Origin: Saposhnikovia divaricata
Lineage: Eukaryota > Streptophyta > Magnoliopsida > Apiales > Apiaceae
Length of the DNA: 64,000 nt
Direction of reading: 5' to 3'
Assembly (NCBI GenBank): GCA_036435485.1
Contig: CM071594.1
Location: forward strand, 100,653,001-100,717,000
Position 1 is the first letter of the stretch. Every line of letters begins with the position of its first letter. Both the position numbers and the translations under genes were made by a program. Positions 23,561 through 34,517 of the stretch are shown one piece after another. The notes beneath the pieces were generated by a model that was given only the letters and a program-made list of their open reading frames with translations, had not been told where the DNA came from and searched no databases.

Positions 23561-24929
23561 GCAAAAGAAGAAAATATATACTATTCCTTTGGTGTGGATA
23601 AGACTTGGAAAAGGAAAATCAGTCAAGTAGTGAATGAATTAGCGGGGGCAGAGGAAAAAAGTGGTTAAAAACAAGAAAAATATATTTTGCAAAATGTAAA
23701 CATGTAAATATTATTAACCTCTTAACCCGACTCTCTCACGAAAATATGAGTGTTTGGTTATTTTGTATCCTATTGAGGAAAACCCTCATTATACGTTTGG
23801 TTTTCCATATTCGCAAGTTATATACAGCCATTGGAACATGGCATGGTAATATTAGTAGTTAAAATAAGGATTGATTTAAAAGGAATTGTGGATGTAAATG
23901 GATGAATATGGAGGGCTATACCCGGTGGCCAATTTGTATGTTACTGGTATAAAATCATTTTTGAAAGGCAATGTTCTATAAAAACCTGCGGACATAATGT
24001 AAAAGATTTAAATTTGGTTCAACATTATTAAAGCTCAAATTTATGTTTTAAGAAAAAACTTAAACTCAATTTTGACTAAACGCTTGAATTTAATCATGAA
24101 CTTTACTCCTCAATTTTGACTAAACGCTTGAATTTAATCATGAACTTTACTCCTGAAAAAAAAAAGAACAGATTTTAAACCTAAAACGCTGTTCGAGACA
24201 TCAATGAATCATAATAAAATTAACAAAAACTTGACTATGACTTCATAAACTAAACGAATTAATAATAATATGGGTACACAATTTTTTTTCTTCAAAACTA
24301 TTCTCAGGTACGAATTGTCCCAATTTTTTTTAAATTTTGAAAGGAAAATGTATAAATTCAATAATTTTCTTAAGGAATGTTATCGATAAGCAGGTGATTC
24401 TTTGTTAATTTTGAGGATAATTTTGATTTTTTTGGTTAAATTAATTTGAGGTTTCTTTAACATTTTTTAGAGTCACCACTGGCTCAGAGAAGTCCAATGC
24501 TAGATGTAAAATAGCTATATTTATTGCTATAATTTAGCATCAAAAAATGTTTTTTGGTGTTAAAATAGAACTTCAACTCCAATGTTAGTTGCATTTTGCA
24601 TCCAAATGATTCCAAATTTAACCAATTTTTATCTCTCTCTCCTAACTTTTATTTAAATTACATCAATACACAATTTATATATGATTAAATGATGATGTGG
24701 CATGGCATGGATGCATAAATGCATCTTTGATTTCAAATATAGAACCAAAGATGCATTTATACATATTTGCAACCAATTATAGCACCTCTTTGAAGTTGAG
24801 ATTTTTAGCATTTAATTTTATAACAATAAAACGAAGGAGATGTCGTTGGGACTGCTCACTGGTGCTACGGTGATCGACTGGTAAGTACTCATTTCTTCTC
24901 TTTTAGACTTGAAATAAAATTTCTCTGCA
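23561..24929. other. Intergenic stretch between kinesin and PPR genes
   Basis: AT-rich. A 44-bp tandem duplication lies at about 24066-24153 (unit begins TCAATTTTGACTAAACG). The part from about 24480 to 24830 resembles a non-autonomous element, with repeated GATGCAT and CCAATG words, but has no clear termini or TSD. The start region of the PPR gene must lie near 24850-24929. Confidence 0.5.
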
Positions 24930-26459
24930 ATGAACTCACTCAAACTCTCTGCTCGCTGCTTTTCATCTTCATCTCCTTCAAAATCAACATCTTCAAATCT
25001 CCCATGGATATCCCCTCTTCAATTCCTCAAGCCCACTCCAAAAACCACCCCAGACCCACCACCGAGCCCCATTGAAACCCCCCCAAGAAAACCCAAATTC
25101 ATTTCCCACGAAGCAGCACTCACTTTAATCAAAAACGAAAAAAGCCCACAAAAAGCCCTTGAAATCTTCAACAAAGTCTCAACCCAAAAAGGGTTCAATC
25201 ACAACAACTCTACATACGCTGTGATTCTTCACAAGCTCGCATTTTTCAAGAAATTCAATGCTGTTGATGGCATTATTCATCAAATGAGGTACGAAACTTG
25301 TCGGTTTAATGAAGGTATTTTTGTTAATTTGATGACCCATTATGCTAAATCATTCATGTTTCATAAAGTTATTGAGATGTTTGATTGTATTGAGTTGATT
25401 GTTAGAGATAAGCCTTCGTTGAAAGCGATAAGTTCGTGTTTGAATATTCTTGTTGAGGCTAATCAGGTTGATTTAGCTAGGAGTTTTTTGTTGAATGTGA
25501 GGAAAGATTGCAGTTTCGTTGCGAATACTTGTATTTTTAATATCTTGGTTAAGCATCATTGTAAAAGGGGGAATCTTGATTCTGCGTTTGAAGTTGTGAA
25601 AGAGATGAAGAAGGAGGAGGTTTCGTGTCCTAATTTGATCACGTACTCGACTTTGATGAATGGTCTTTGTGTTAATGGTAGACTTCAAGATGCGTTTGAT
25701 TTGTTTGAGGAAATGGTGTCGGGAGATCAGATATTGCCTGATGCTTTAACTTATAATGTTTTGATTACGGGGTTTTGTCAAAATGGGAAAGTTGATCGAG
25801 CTAGGAAAATATTGGAATTTATGAGGAAGAATGGATGTATGCCGAATATAATTAATTATTCAACTTTAATGAATGGGTTTTTGAAGGAGGGTAGGTTTAA
25901 GGATGTTAAGGAAGTTTTTGAAGAGATAAAGGATGCTGGTCTGAAACCTGATAAAATTTGTTATACGACTTTGATTACTTGTATGTGTCGATCTGGTGCA
26001 ATTGATGAGGCTATTGAGGTGCTAGAAGAGATGAAACACGAAAAATGCAGAACTGATACTGTGATCTTTAATGTTATACTAGGGGGACTATGCAGCCAAA
26101 ATAGATTTGACGAGGCTTTAGAGATGCTCGAGAGACTACCACTTAAGGGCATTTTTCTGAATAAAGCAAGTTATAGAATTGTATTAAATTCTTTGTGCAA
26201 GGAAGGAGAGCTAGAAAAGGCATCTGGATTGTTGGGCTTGATGTTGAGCAGGGGTTTTGTGCCGCACTTTGCCACTTCAAATGAATTGCTTGCACAACTG
26301 TGTAAAGCCGGCAGGGCAGCAGATGCAACCAAAATATTGTTCGGAATGGTGAACATGGGATTTAAACCAGAGCCTGACTCATGGAGTCTTGTGATAGATT
26401 TAGTATGCAGAGAAAGAAAGTTAGTGTCTGTGTTTGAACTACTTGATGGGTTAACTTAA
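24930..26459 (+). CDS. P-class pentatricopeptide repeat (PPR) protein
   Basis: A single-exon gene of 509 residues. The N-terminus is rich in Ser, Arg and Pro (residues 1-50) with few acids, as in mitochondrial or plastid transit peptides. Roughly ten PPR motifs of about 35 residues run from around residue 95 to 500; examples are CIFNILVKHHCKRGNL, TYSTLMNGLCVNGRL, TYNVLITGFCQNGKV and SYRIVLNSLCKEGEL. There is no E, DYW or SMR domain, so it is P-class. Such proteins bind organellar RNA sequence-specifically and act in stability, splicing or translation. The layout and the SPLQ, GFNHNN and VFELLD motifs resemble Arabidopsis At5g18475, from memory. The RNA target is unknown. The ATG at 24930 is the first in frame, and the frame is uninterrupted. 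Confidence 0.94.
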   Translation: MNSLKLSARCFSSSSPSKSTSSNLPWISPLQFLKPTPKTTPDPPPSPIETPPRKPKFISHEAALTLIKNEKSPQKALEIFNKVSTQKGFNHNNSTYAVILHKLAFFKKFNAVDGIIHQMRYETCRFNEGIFVNLMTHYAKSFMFHKVIEMFDCIELIVRDKPSLKAISSCLNILVEANQVDLARSFLLNVRKDCSFVANTCIFNILVKHHCKRGNLDSAFEVVKEMKKEEVSCPNLITYSTLMNGLCVNGRLQDAFDLFEEMVSGDQILPDALTYNVLITGFCQNGKVDRARKILEFMRKNGCMPNIINYSTLMNGFLKEGRFKDVKEVFEEIKDAGLKPDKICYTTLITCMCRSGAIDEAIEVLEEMKHEKCRTDTVIFNVILGGLCSQNRFDEALEMLERLPLKGIFLNKASYRIVLNSLCKEGELEKASGLLGLMLSRGFVPHFATSNELLAQLCKAGRAADATKILFGMVNMGFKPEPDSWSLVIDLVCRERKLVSVFELLDGLT

Positions 26460-27990
26460 ACAGTTCTGTCAGTTGTTTATTAATTGTCTGTTTAGAATGA
26501 GTGCTAAATTGGCTTCCTGGAAAAAACGAGGCTCATGAATTATAAAGAAAGAAAGACTTCAATACTGCAAAAAGATTACAAAACCCAGCAATTATCCAAT
26601 GATCAAATGGTGGGGCTGTATATTATTTCCAATTCATTTTATTTGTATAGAAGCATATCCTTGTTATGTAGAATCATATAATGTAGAACTAACAAGGGTC
26701 ATGTTAATCATGCTTTTCCTGTTTTTTTGTTAGTTTAGTTACAAATTAAATTGCTAGATGATCAAGTTGTAAAATCTAGTTACTACCTTACTTGCCTGTA
26801 GCTATGCTGTGTGGTGTACATTTTAATATACCATAATTTTACCGAAAATTAAAGTTTTATCTGGGTATCTTTTGCATTTGCAAGTCAAAAATCCACGCAA
26901 CGACCCAAGCATTTGGGTTCATTGCATTGTAAGCCAAAGCTAGTCAAACTAAGGAAAAGCCATACTTTGGTTGGATATGCATAATTGCTCTACTATATTT
27001 TTATCGACTACATTTAGCTAGAGTTTCATGATGTACAACTTCAACGTACAAAACAAAATGTTAAAGTCTGTGTTTTATCTTGGGTGGAGGATTAGTTATA
27101 AGATAGCCTGCTGCACAACATTGTTTGAAAACAGTTAGTGACCTTTTATCTTAGATATTTGTTAAAAGAAGTCTATGATTATCTGATATTTAACCTATAT
27201 ACTTCCTTGAATGAGATGTCTAAGCTACTAACTGTCACATCCCGGTAGATCTCTTTGTTTGCAGGCACTTGTTCCTTTGATGTTCAACAAAGAGACATGA
27301 AGAGAAGAGAAGCAGAGGATAGAATGGTCTTGCCTATTTTTGAGATAAGTTCATATACTTATTGTTTAGCCATAGAGTGGCAGGAAACCACAAGGTCTAG
27401 CTTTTCTAGAAGATCTTGCAGAGCATTCAACCAATAATGGCCACAGTAAGGGGTTAGGAAGCTGAAACCATAAAAACTTGCTTGATTTACATTTAGTGCA
27501 AGTGGTACGAGTCCAACTTTACAAATGTAACTATCATCACTCATATGAAGCTACGACTTCTATGATCAGCCTAGTATTACAATGCAAACTGCACATTATT
27601 TCTCTTCAACTTTGATCGTTTAGAATTTAGAATTTATTACGATGTCACATAAGTCATTACAACGAGAAAGTTGTGGGGCGGGGGATGTAAACCTTGATAC
27701 TAACTTTGACTGATCATATCATTATATCCTTATTATATTCTTATTATTATATCCTTATTGTTGTTGTTGAAATTTCGTAACAACACGAAATCGAAGGTTT
27801 GCTGGAATAATAGAGCGAATTTGGATGACTGTGACTGTTTTTAGGGGATTAGGGTGTCTTAATAAATCGAATGCCCTTTTCCAAGATGCCTCCGTACCAA
27901 TTTATATTGGATCAAGTCTACACAGTTATGTGAAATTATGTTTATCCCTGAGAGACTTTAGGGATAAATTTCGTTAATTTCGTACTTATT
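26460..27990. other. Gene-free stretch between PPR gene and copia copy 1
   Basis: It contains the PPR 3' UTR at its left. I see no ORF with recognisable content and no copia LTR, primer-binding site or TSD near 27991, so copia copy 1 lacks its 5' end. The TTG-rich run near 27760 is short. Confidence 0.5.
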
Positions 27991-28010
27991 ATGTTTATGA
28001 CTTGGAGGAT

Positions 28011-29162
28011 ATGAATAATAAGTTCATGAAAGTCTTGTCTGATTTATACAATGAGAAGATATCTGCAATTAAGGAAGCTAATGATCTGGATGAAATATCA
28101 TTAGAGGCGGTTTATGGAAAATTGAGGGCTTATGAACTTGACAGACAGCAGAAGAAGAGCAGAGGTGAAGGAAAGATGAAAAATGTTGCACTTACTGCTC
28201 AATCTGAATCAAAGAAGCTTCTAGAAGAACAGAATGTTGAGCCTACTGTAAAGGACTCAAGGAAGAAGAAAAACAAAGAAAGTTCTGAGTCAGAGACTAC
28301 AGATATAGACTCTGACAACAGTGATTCTGAATCAGAGATGCAGGAACTCTTTATTATGTTTGCTAAAGCTTTCAAGAAAGGAAGATTCAACAGGAGAAGA
28401 TTTAGCAAAAGACCTTTTCAAAAGAAAGAAGAGAAGAAGAGTGACAAGGGAAAAAGTACAATTGTCAAGCTTGATAAGGCAAATATCAAGTGCTTTAACT
28501 GCAGTGAACTTGGACACTTTGCTAGTGAGTGTAAAAAGCCTGGGAATTCAGGAAAGGGTAATGCACTCATGGTCACACAGAAGGATTGGGCTGATTCCAG
28601 TGATTCTGAAGATGAATTGAATTATGACAACATTGCATTGATGGCAAATGCTTCAGACAAACCTGGATCTCCAAAGAAAACTTCTCCATCTTCTGTTAAG
28701 GTATCTCTTCACTCTCTTGATTCATTTGATAGCTTAGATTCTGATGATATTAAATCTATCAATGCTGAGTTTAAAAATCTTATTACTAATTTCAGAATTC
28801 TTACTAGTGAAAGAGATGAACTTAAGATTAAAAATGATGAATTAGTTGATAGAAATATTATTCTTGAATATGAGTTAATTCAAATGGAACATTATAGAAT
28901 AGATTTTGATAAAGCTAAGCATGATTATGGTGTTATTCTTGAGGCTTATGACTATGTCAGAAAAGAACTAGAGGAAGATAGAGATATGATGAAAACCACT
29001 AACAACTTTGGTAAAAAGACTCAAGAAATCATTGAAAATCAAATTCTTGGCAAGGTTTATGGCTTAGGTTTTGAAAAGGATAAAAGTGAAACTCATGTAG
29101 CTGTTGTCCAGAATGATAATAGTAAACAAGAAGCTAGCACATCTAAATCTGAAGCGAAGTAG
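28011..29162 (+). pseudogene. Copia gag, N-terminally truncated
   Basis: This is the capsid/nucleocapsid region of the copia element, which packages element RNA into virus-like particles. The open frame runs from codon 28002 (a TTG; first ATG 28011). It begins in the middle of the UBN2-type capsid domain (EANDLDEISL, YGKLRAYELD), then has an acidic Ser-rich stretch and a zinc knuckle of C-x2-C-x4-H-x4-C form (CFNCSELGHFASEC, from 28491). A coiled-coil-like region follows up to the stop at 29160. The first third of gag is missing. It reads on, with a frame change, into further zinc knuckles downstream. Confidence 0.85.
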
Positions 29163-29424
29163 AAAGGTTCTGAACCGAAACATGTTAAGTTTGTTGATTC
29201 GAATGGTACCCCAGTTGTGCACAAGAGAATTAACAACATTAGTTTAGATGAGAAAGTGTTAGAAAACCTAAGAATGTCAACATAGGCTTTATGTCTAAGT
29301 CTCAGCTGAAACAGAGACTATAAGGTTTTTCAGAGTCTAGCAAGATCAAAAGAAATAGGAATGGAAAAGAAGGTATTAACAAAGAAAATAATTACAAGAA
29401 TGTACCTGATGCACCTAGGAAGAA

Positions 29425-29778
29425 TGCTATAAGTGTGGAAATCATAATCATTTGGCCCTAGACTGCAATCAAAAACCTTCTTGGAAAACTGAGTCTAAAT
29501 TCCCCAAGACTCAAAAAATTCAATACCAACCACAAAAAGCTTGTTATCATTGTGGTAGTTTACTTCATTCCATTTATATGTGTAAGGAATATCATGAACT
29601 GTATTATGATTATTATTCTCTGAAATCTGAAACTCCTAATCACAAACAGTTTGTGAAATCAGAGTCTAAGGTTGACTCTGCAACAGGTAAATCAAAAACA
29701 AAATATTCAAAGCATGTTGTTTCTAAAGTTAGTAAGAAAGGATCCAATCAAAGTTGGGTCCTAAAAATTTCTAACTAG
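29425..29778 (+). pseudogene. Copia gag C-terminal part with two more zinc knuckles
   Basis: Two further C-x2-C-x4-H-x4-C knuckles are visible: CYKCGNHNHLALDC (29425-29466) and CYHCGSLLHSIYMC (29542-29583). The segment ends with SWVLKISN just before a stop, as in related SIRE-type elements. It is separated from the upstream gag frame by a stop and a shift. Three knuckles in one gag suggest strong nucleic-acid binding. Confidence 0.75.
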
Positions 29779-29790
29779 TTACTTTTTTGT

Positions 29791-31314
29791 TTGCAGGGCA
29801 CAGGAAGGAAGCATTCAATTATCTTGGACAGTGGATGCTCTGGACATATGACTGGAAAGAAGTCCCTGCTTACAAAGTTTGAGAGGAAAGCTGGCCCAGT
29901 AATATCTTTTGGAGATGGCAACAAAAGAGAAACTCTGGGATATGGCTCAATTGTTTTGGGGAATGTCATCATAGAAAACGTAGCACTGGTCGAAGGCTTG
30001 AAACACACACTTTTAAGCATAAGTCAACTGGGTGATAAAGGTTACCAATCAATCTTTGACAGTGAAGGATGCAAAATCTTGAATATGAAGAATGGAGACA
30101 TTGTTCTAACTGGTCAGAGACAAGGTAACATTTATGAAGCCAGCTTGAATGACACATCTAAAGGAATTGTCAGATGTCTTTACAGCAAGGCGTCAAATGA
30201 TGAAAGCTGGAATTGGCACAAGAAGCTCTCACATCTCAACTTCAAGAAGCTTAATCAACTTGTTAAGCACAATTTAGTGAGAGGCCTACCTCAGGCAAAT
30301 TATGTGCAAGATGGACTTTGTGATGCTTGTCAGCTTGGAAAACAAAGAAGAACCACTTTCAAGAGCAAGACAGAAAATTCAATTACTGAATCATTTCACA
30401 TGCTGCATCTTGATTTATTTGGTCCAGTAAACATTATGTCTTTCAGCAAGAAAAGATATGCTCTAGTTATAGTGGATGATTACACAAGGTTCACATAGGT
30501 ATTCTTTCTACATAAAAAGGATGAAGCTCCTCAGCAAATCATTGATCTTGTCAAGAATATTCAGAATAGCTCTGAGTACAAAGTCAAAGTACTTAGGAGT
30601 GACAATGGTACAAAATTCAAGAATTCTACAATGGAGGAGTATTGTGCAGACAATGGAATCACTCAACAGTTTTCTGCATCTGGAACACCTCAGCAGTATG
30701 GTGTAGTAGAAAGAAAGAACAGAACTCTCATAGAGGCAGCAAGAACCATGCTTGCAGATGCAAAGCTTCCAACCTATTTCTGGGCAGAAGCTATCAACAC
30801 TACATGTTTTACTCAAAATTGCACCTTGATAAATAGTCATGGAAAGACTCCCTATGAGATGATCAAAGGAAAGAAGCCAAGTGTGAAATACTTTCACATC
30901 TTTGGATGCAAATGCTATGTCCTGAAAGTTCATCCAGAACAACTTGGAAAATTTGAAGCCAAATCAGATGAAGCAATCTTTCTAGGATATTCAGCATCAA
31001 AGGCCTTCAAATTTTATAATCTCAGAACTCACATTGTTATGGAATCAATTCATGTTGCATTTGATGACAAGAAATTCGGAATTCTGAAAACTGATGAAAG
31101 TCATGACAAATTGGAATTTGAAAATCTTAAGGATTCTGAGGTTCTCTCCAGTGATGATGAAGGTTCTCTAGAGGAAATCTCTATTGTTTCTCAAAGGAAT
31201 GCTGTTGTTGAGAGGGAGCAAATCAATCAAGGAGAACACAGTACTAGTCAGGAGCAGACCAATCATTCAGAGTCTACTTCATCAGGGATTAATTCTTCAG
31301 GGACTAATGGATAA
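29791..31314 (+). pseudogene. Copia protease-integrase region (broken)
   Basis: The aspartic protease motif LDSGCSGHMTG lies near the start. The pre-integrase zinc region (HKKLSHLNF, CDACQLGKQ) follows, then the integrase core, with D in LHLDLFGP, D in LRSDNGTKF and E in GVVERKNRT, the DDE triad. A TAG at 30496-30498 interrupts the core where a Trp codon is expected, and a TAA lies at about 31312. The intact protein would cut the polyprotein and insert the cDNA. This copy cannot make a complete enzyme without readthrough. Confidence 0.85.
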
Positions 31315-31538
31315 AGTTCAAGTACTAGTAGCAATATGGAATCTACTGATTCTACTGATCAAGGAGGAGATTTTGAAGGAAATGAACACTCTTCTACAAG
31401 AGATACCACTAATATAGGGGGAGAGTCTAGCAGAAGTAATCTACCACCTGTTAGGAAATGGACAAGGGATCATACTGAAGATTTGATTATTGGTGATCCA
31501 AATAATGGTGTTCGAACTAGAAGATCAGTTCAAAATGA

Positions 31539-33088
31539 ATGCTTGTACAGTTGTTTCTCTCAAAGAATGAACCTAAGAAGGTTGAAGAAGCCTTACAGGA
31601 TCCTGATTGGGTAATTACAATGCAGGAAGAACTAAATGAGTTTGAGAGAAGCAAAGTCTGGAAATTAGTACCAAGACCTAGAGACAGATCTATTGTTGGT
31701 GCAAAATGGGTTTTCAGAAACAAGCTAGATGAATCTGATATGATTGTAAGAAACAAAGCAAGACTGGTGGCCAAGGGATACTCTCAGGAGGAAGGAATTG
31801 ATTATGATGAAACCTTTGTCCCTGTAGCAAGATTGGAAGCAATCAGAATGTTTCTTGCATTTGCAGCTCATTCAAAGTTCAAGGTATACCAGATGGATGT
31901 AAAGAGTGCTTTTCTAAATGGCAAGCTTGATGAGGAAGTGTATGTGGAGCAACCACCTGGTTTTGTTGATCCAAAGTTTCCAAATCATGTCTACAAACTT
32001 GACAAGGCACTCTATAGACTAAGGCAAGCACCAAGAGCATGGTATGAGACTTTGTCTAAATTTCTTCTTGAAAATGGCTTCACAAGAGGAACAATTGACA
32101 AAACTCTATTCTTTAGAAAGGTGAAAGGTGATTTGCTTTTAATTCAAGTTTATGTTGATGACATCATATTTGGCTCTACTAATGAAAAGTTGTGTGCTAA
32201 GTTTAGCAAGCTTATGCAGTCTAAGTATCAAATGAGCATGATGGGTGAACTAAATTACTTTTTAGGTTTGCAGGTCAAACAGACTGAGACTGGTATTTTC
32301 ATTAATCAGTCAAAGTATATCAAAGATCTTTTAAAAAGGTTTGACTTTCAAGATTGTTCAGCTGCAAAAACACCCATGGTAACAGCCACTAAGCTAGACT
32401 CTGATCCTAAGGGAAAGAGTGTTGATAACACTAGCTATAAAGGCATGATAGGTTCATTATTATACTTAACTGCAAGTAGACCAGATATAATGTTTTCTAC
32501 CTGTTTATGTGCTAGATTCCAAAGTGATCCTAAGGAATCTCATTTAATTGCTGTGAAGAGAATTTTTAGGTATCTCAAAGGAACTCCAAACCTTGGTTTG
32601 TGGTATCCTAGAGAATCTGATTTCTCCCTAATTGGCTATTCAGACTCTGATTATGCAGGGTGTAAAATAGACAGGAAAAGCACAACAAGTACATGTCAAT
32701 TCTTGGGAAAAAGATTGATTTCTTGGCAAGCAAGAAGCAACAATCTGTCTCAATCTCAACTGTAGAAGCTGAGTACATTGCAGCAGGCAGTTGTTGTGCT
32801 CCACTCCTTTGGATAAGAAATTAGTTGATGAATGGTATGACACTTAGTAATATTCCTATGTTCTGTGATAATATTAGTGCTATCAAAATTGCAGAGAATC
32901 CAGTTCAACATTCAAGGACTAAGCACATTGATGTCAGGTATCCTTTTATTAGAGAACATATTGAGAATGGTACTGTGGAACTTCATTTTGTTCCTACTGA
33001 CAAACAGCTTGCAGATATCCTAACCAAACCACTTGATGAGGCTACATTCATTAGATTGGTTAGTGAGTTAGGAATGTTAAATTTCTAG
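31539..33088 (+). pseudogene. Copia reverse transcriptase-RNase H, copy 1 (frameshifted)
   Basis: The RT domain is well preserved: KWVFRNKLDE, SQEEGIDYDETF, VYQMDVKSAFLNG, and the catalytic YVDDIIFG near 32150. RNase H follows (GYSDSDYAGC, then YIAAGSCCAPLLWIRN in another frame). A one-base deletion at about 32730 shifts the frame within RNase H, and a TAG at 32821-32823 interrupts it again. The frame ends at 33088 with LVSELGMLNF, the usual pol end. A further shift near 31550 separates it from the upstream pol frame. Copy 2 carries the same deletion and the same TAG. Confidence 0.9.
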
Positions 33089-33667
33089 ATCTTTAACATC
33101 TGCATAAGTAGCAAGGTATGTTGTTTAGCTTATAGATTTGATTTACATCAGTATCTATATCTTTCATTTAGACCCTGAAGCTAATAACATTTTGCCTTGA
33201 TAAATTGTAGTATGAGTAACATGTCATTAAGAACTAAACTTTGAAATTTTACTTAGTCTCTGACTTAGTAATTTAGGTTCTGAATTACTTAGTTGTTTAG
33301 TTCTAATGATTGTTTCATATTCTCATTGATTCAATACATTCATGCTAACAATCTTCTTGTCAATAAACAGCAAATAGATAAGATAGATAAAAGAAACTTG
33401 TATTTTCATTAAAGCATTACATTACATGGAAATGAAATACAAATTTTCTTTTTGTCTAATAGTTACTACTAATCTTCTTCTTGTCTAATGTTGTGGCTGC
33501 TGAAGTTGTCTTTTCCACTAGTCTTCAACAATCAACTCGTCAACTCCCTAAGCATGCCAGAAGCCATTTGGAGGATGCATTGAGTACATCTGCTCTTGAA
33601 TTTCTTTCTCTGAGCAATTTCAAGCGGTAAGAACCGACTTGAATGAGAGCAGCTAACTCCTGGCATC

Positions 33668-33952
33668 TTAGAAATGAATTGCATCTCCATCAAGATCAAC
33701 CCCAGGCTCTTCACCTAATTCTTCATCCTCAAGGTGTGAAGAGATTAGAGGAAGATTTTGTTCAACTGGTAGATGTTCTAGAGGAGGATTTTCTACATTA
33801 CATGGATCGATTCCTGCCATATCAAGTTCAATGAGAAAAGTCATCTCTTCAAAGAGATAGTTTATTTGCTCTTGATCATTAAGATCATTGTACTCATCAG
33901 AGGACAAGAATCGAAAGTTAGGGTTCATGTGGATATCTGGGTTAAAAGCCAT
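33668..33952 (-). CDS. Antisense ORF in the copia 3' region, copy 1
   Basis: A 94-residue acidic protein of unknown function, MAFNPDIHMNPNFRF at its start, rich in Asp, Glu and Leu, with no recognised domain, signal peptide or membrane segment. The ATG is in a good plant context (A at -3, G at +4). A TATA-like box lies about 80 bp upstream on the same strand (34030-34037). A second minus frame (33532-33714) overlaps its 3' end in another register and might be joined by splicing or be chance. The ORF is identical in copy 2. Some gypsy elements carry antisense genes after pol; this copia ORF may be analogous. That it is expressed is inference. Confidence 0.55.
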   Translation of the reverse strand: MAFNPDIHMNPNFRFLSSDEYNDLNDQEQINYLFEEMTFLIELDMAGIDPCNVENPPLEHLPVEQNLPLISSHLEDEELGEEPGVDLDGDAIHF

Positions 33953-34029
33953 TGTGGTTTGAGATTTCTTTGTGTTTACAGAGAAAGTTTTGAGTGGTTT
34001 TAGAATGGAGAAATGCAGAAAACACCAGG

Positions 34030-34037
34030 TTATATAG
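34030..34037 (-). promoter_or_regulatory. TATA box candidate for the antisense ORF, copy 1
   Basis: On the minus strand the sequence reads TTTCTATATAACC. The box is about 80 bp before the antisense ATG, leaving room for a start about 30 bp downstream and a leader of about 50 bases. Confidence 0.5.
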
Positions 34038-34517
34038 AAAATTGTGAGAAGCTGGACAGTCTTTTAAAGCGTTCAATGCAACAATGACATCATTACCTCG
34101 AGAGTGACTGACCTTCTCATATTTCCAAGACGTTTTCAAATCTAATCAAAATATTTTTCTTGGATTATTGGTGTTTTATTTTCAAGAAAATATCTGACAT
34201 GCCACATATGCAACTCCATTTTAATCTCTGAAATAGGTTTGAATTCTTTATAGACCCTGATTTAAATTAAAATCAATTTTGGATTTTATTTTCCAAAAAT
34301 CGTGGGTAATTACGTCTATTCAGGGACTAACACCTGTCAATCTACGTGTGAACGTGGGTTAGTGGGTTTGACGAATTTTTGAATATATATTTATTTTGAG
34401 ACTCTGATTGTTTATTGCTTTCTTCTAATTCAAATTGTTTAAGGCAAAAACATCCTTCGAGCTCTCAAATTAATTAATTTCTTTCAAGAATTCTTAAGTT
34501 CTTTCAGATCAAAATCA

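Noticed and set aside
27800..28000. A 5' LTR for copia copy 1
   Set aside because: No similarity to the 3' LTR at 55014-55655, no primer-binding site and no TG...CA boundary were found.
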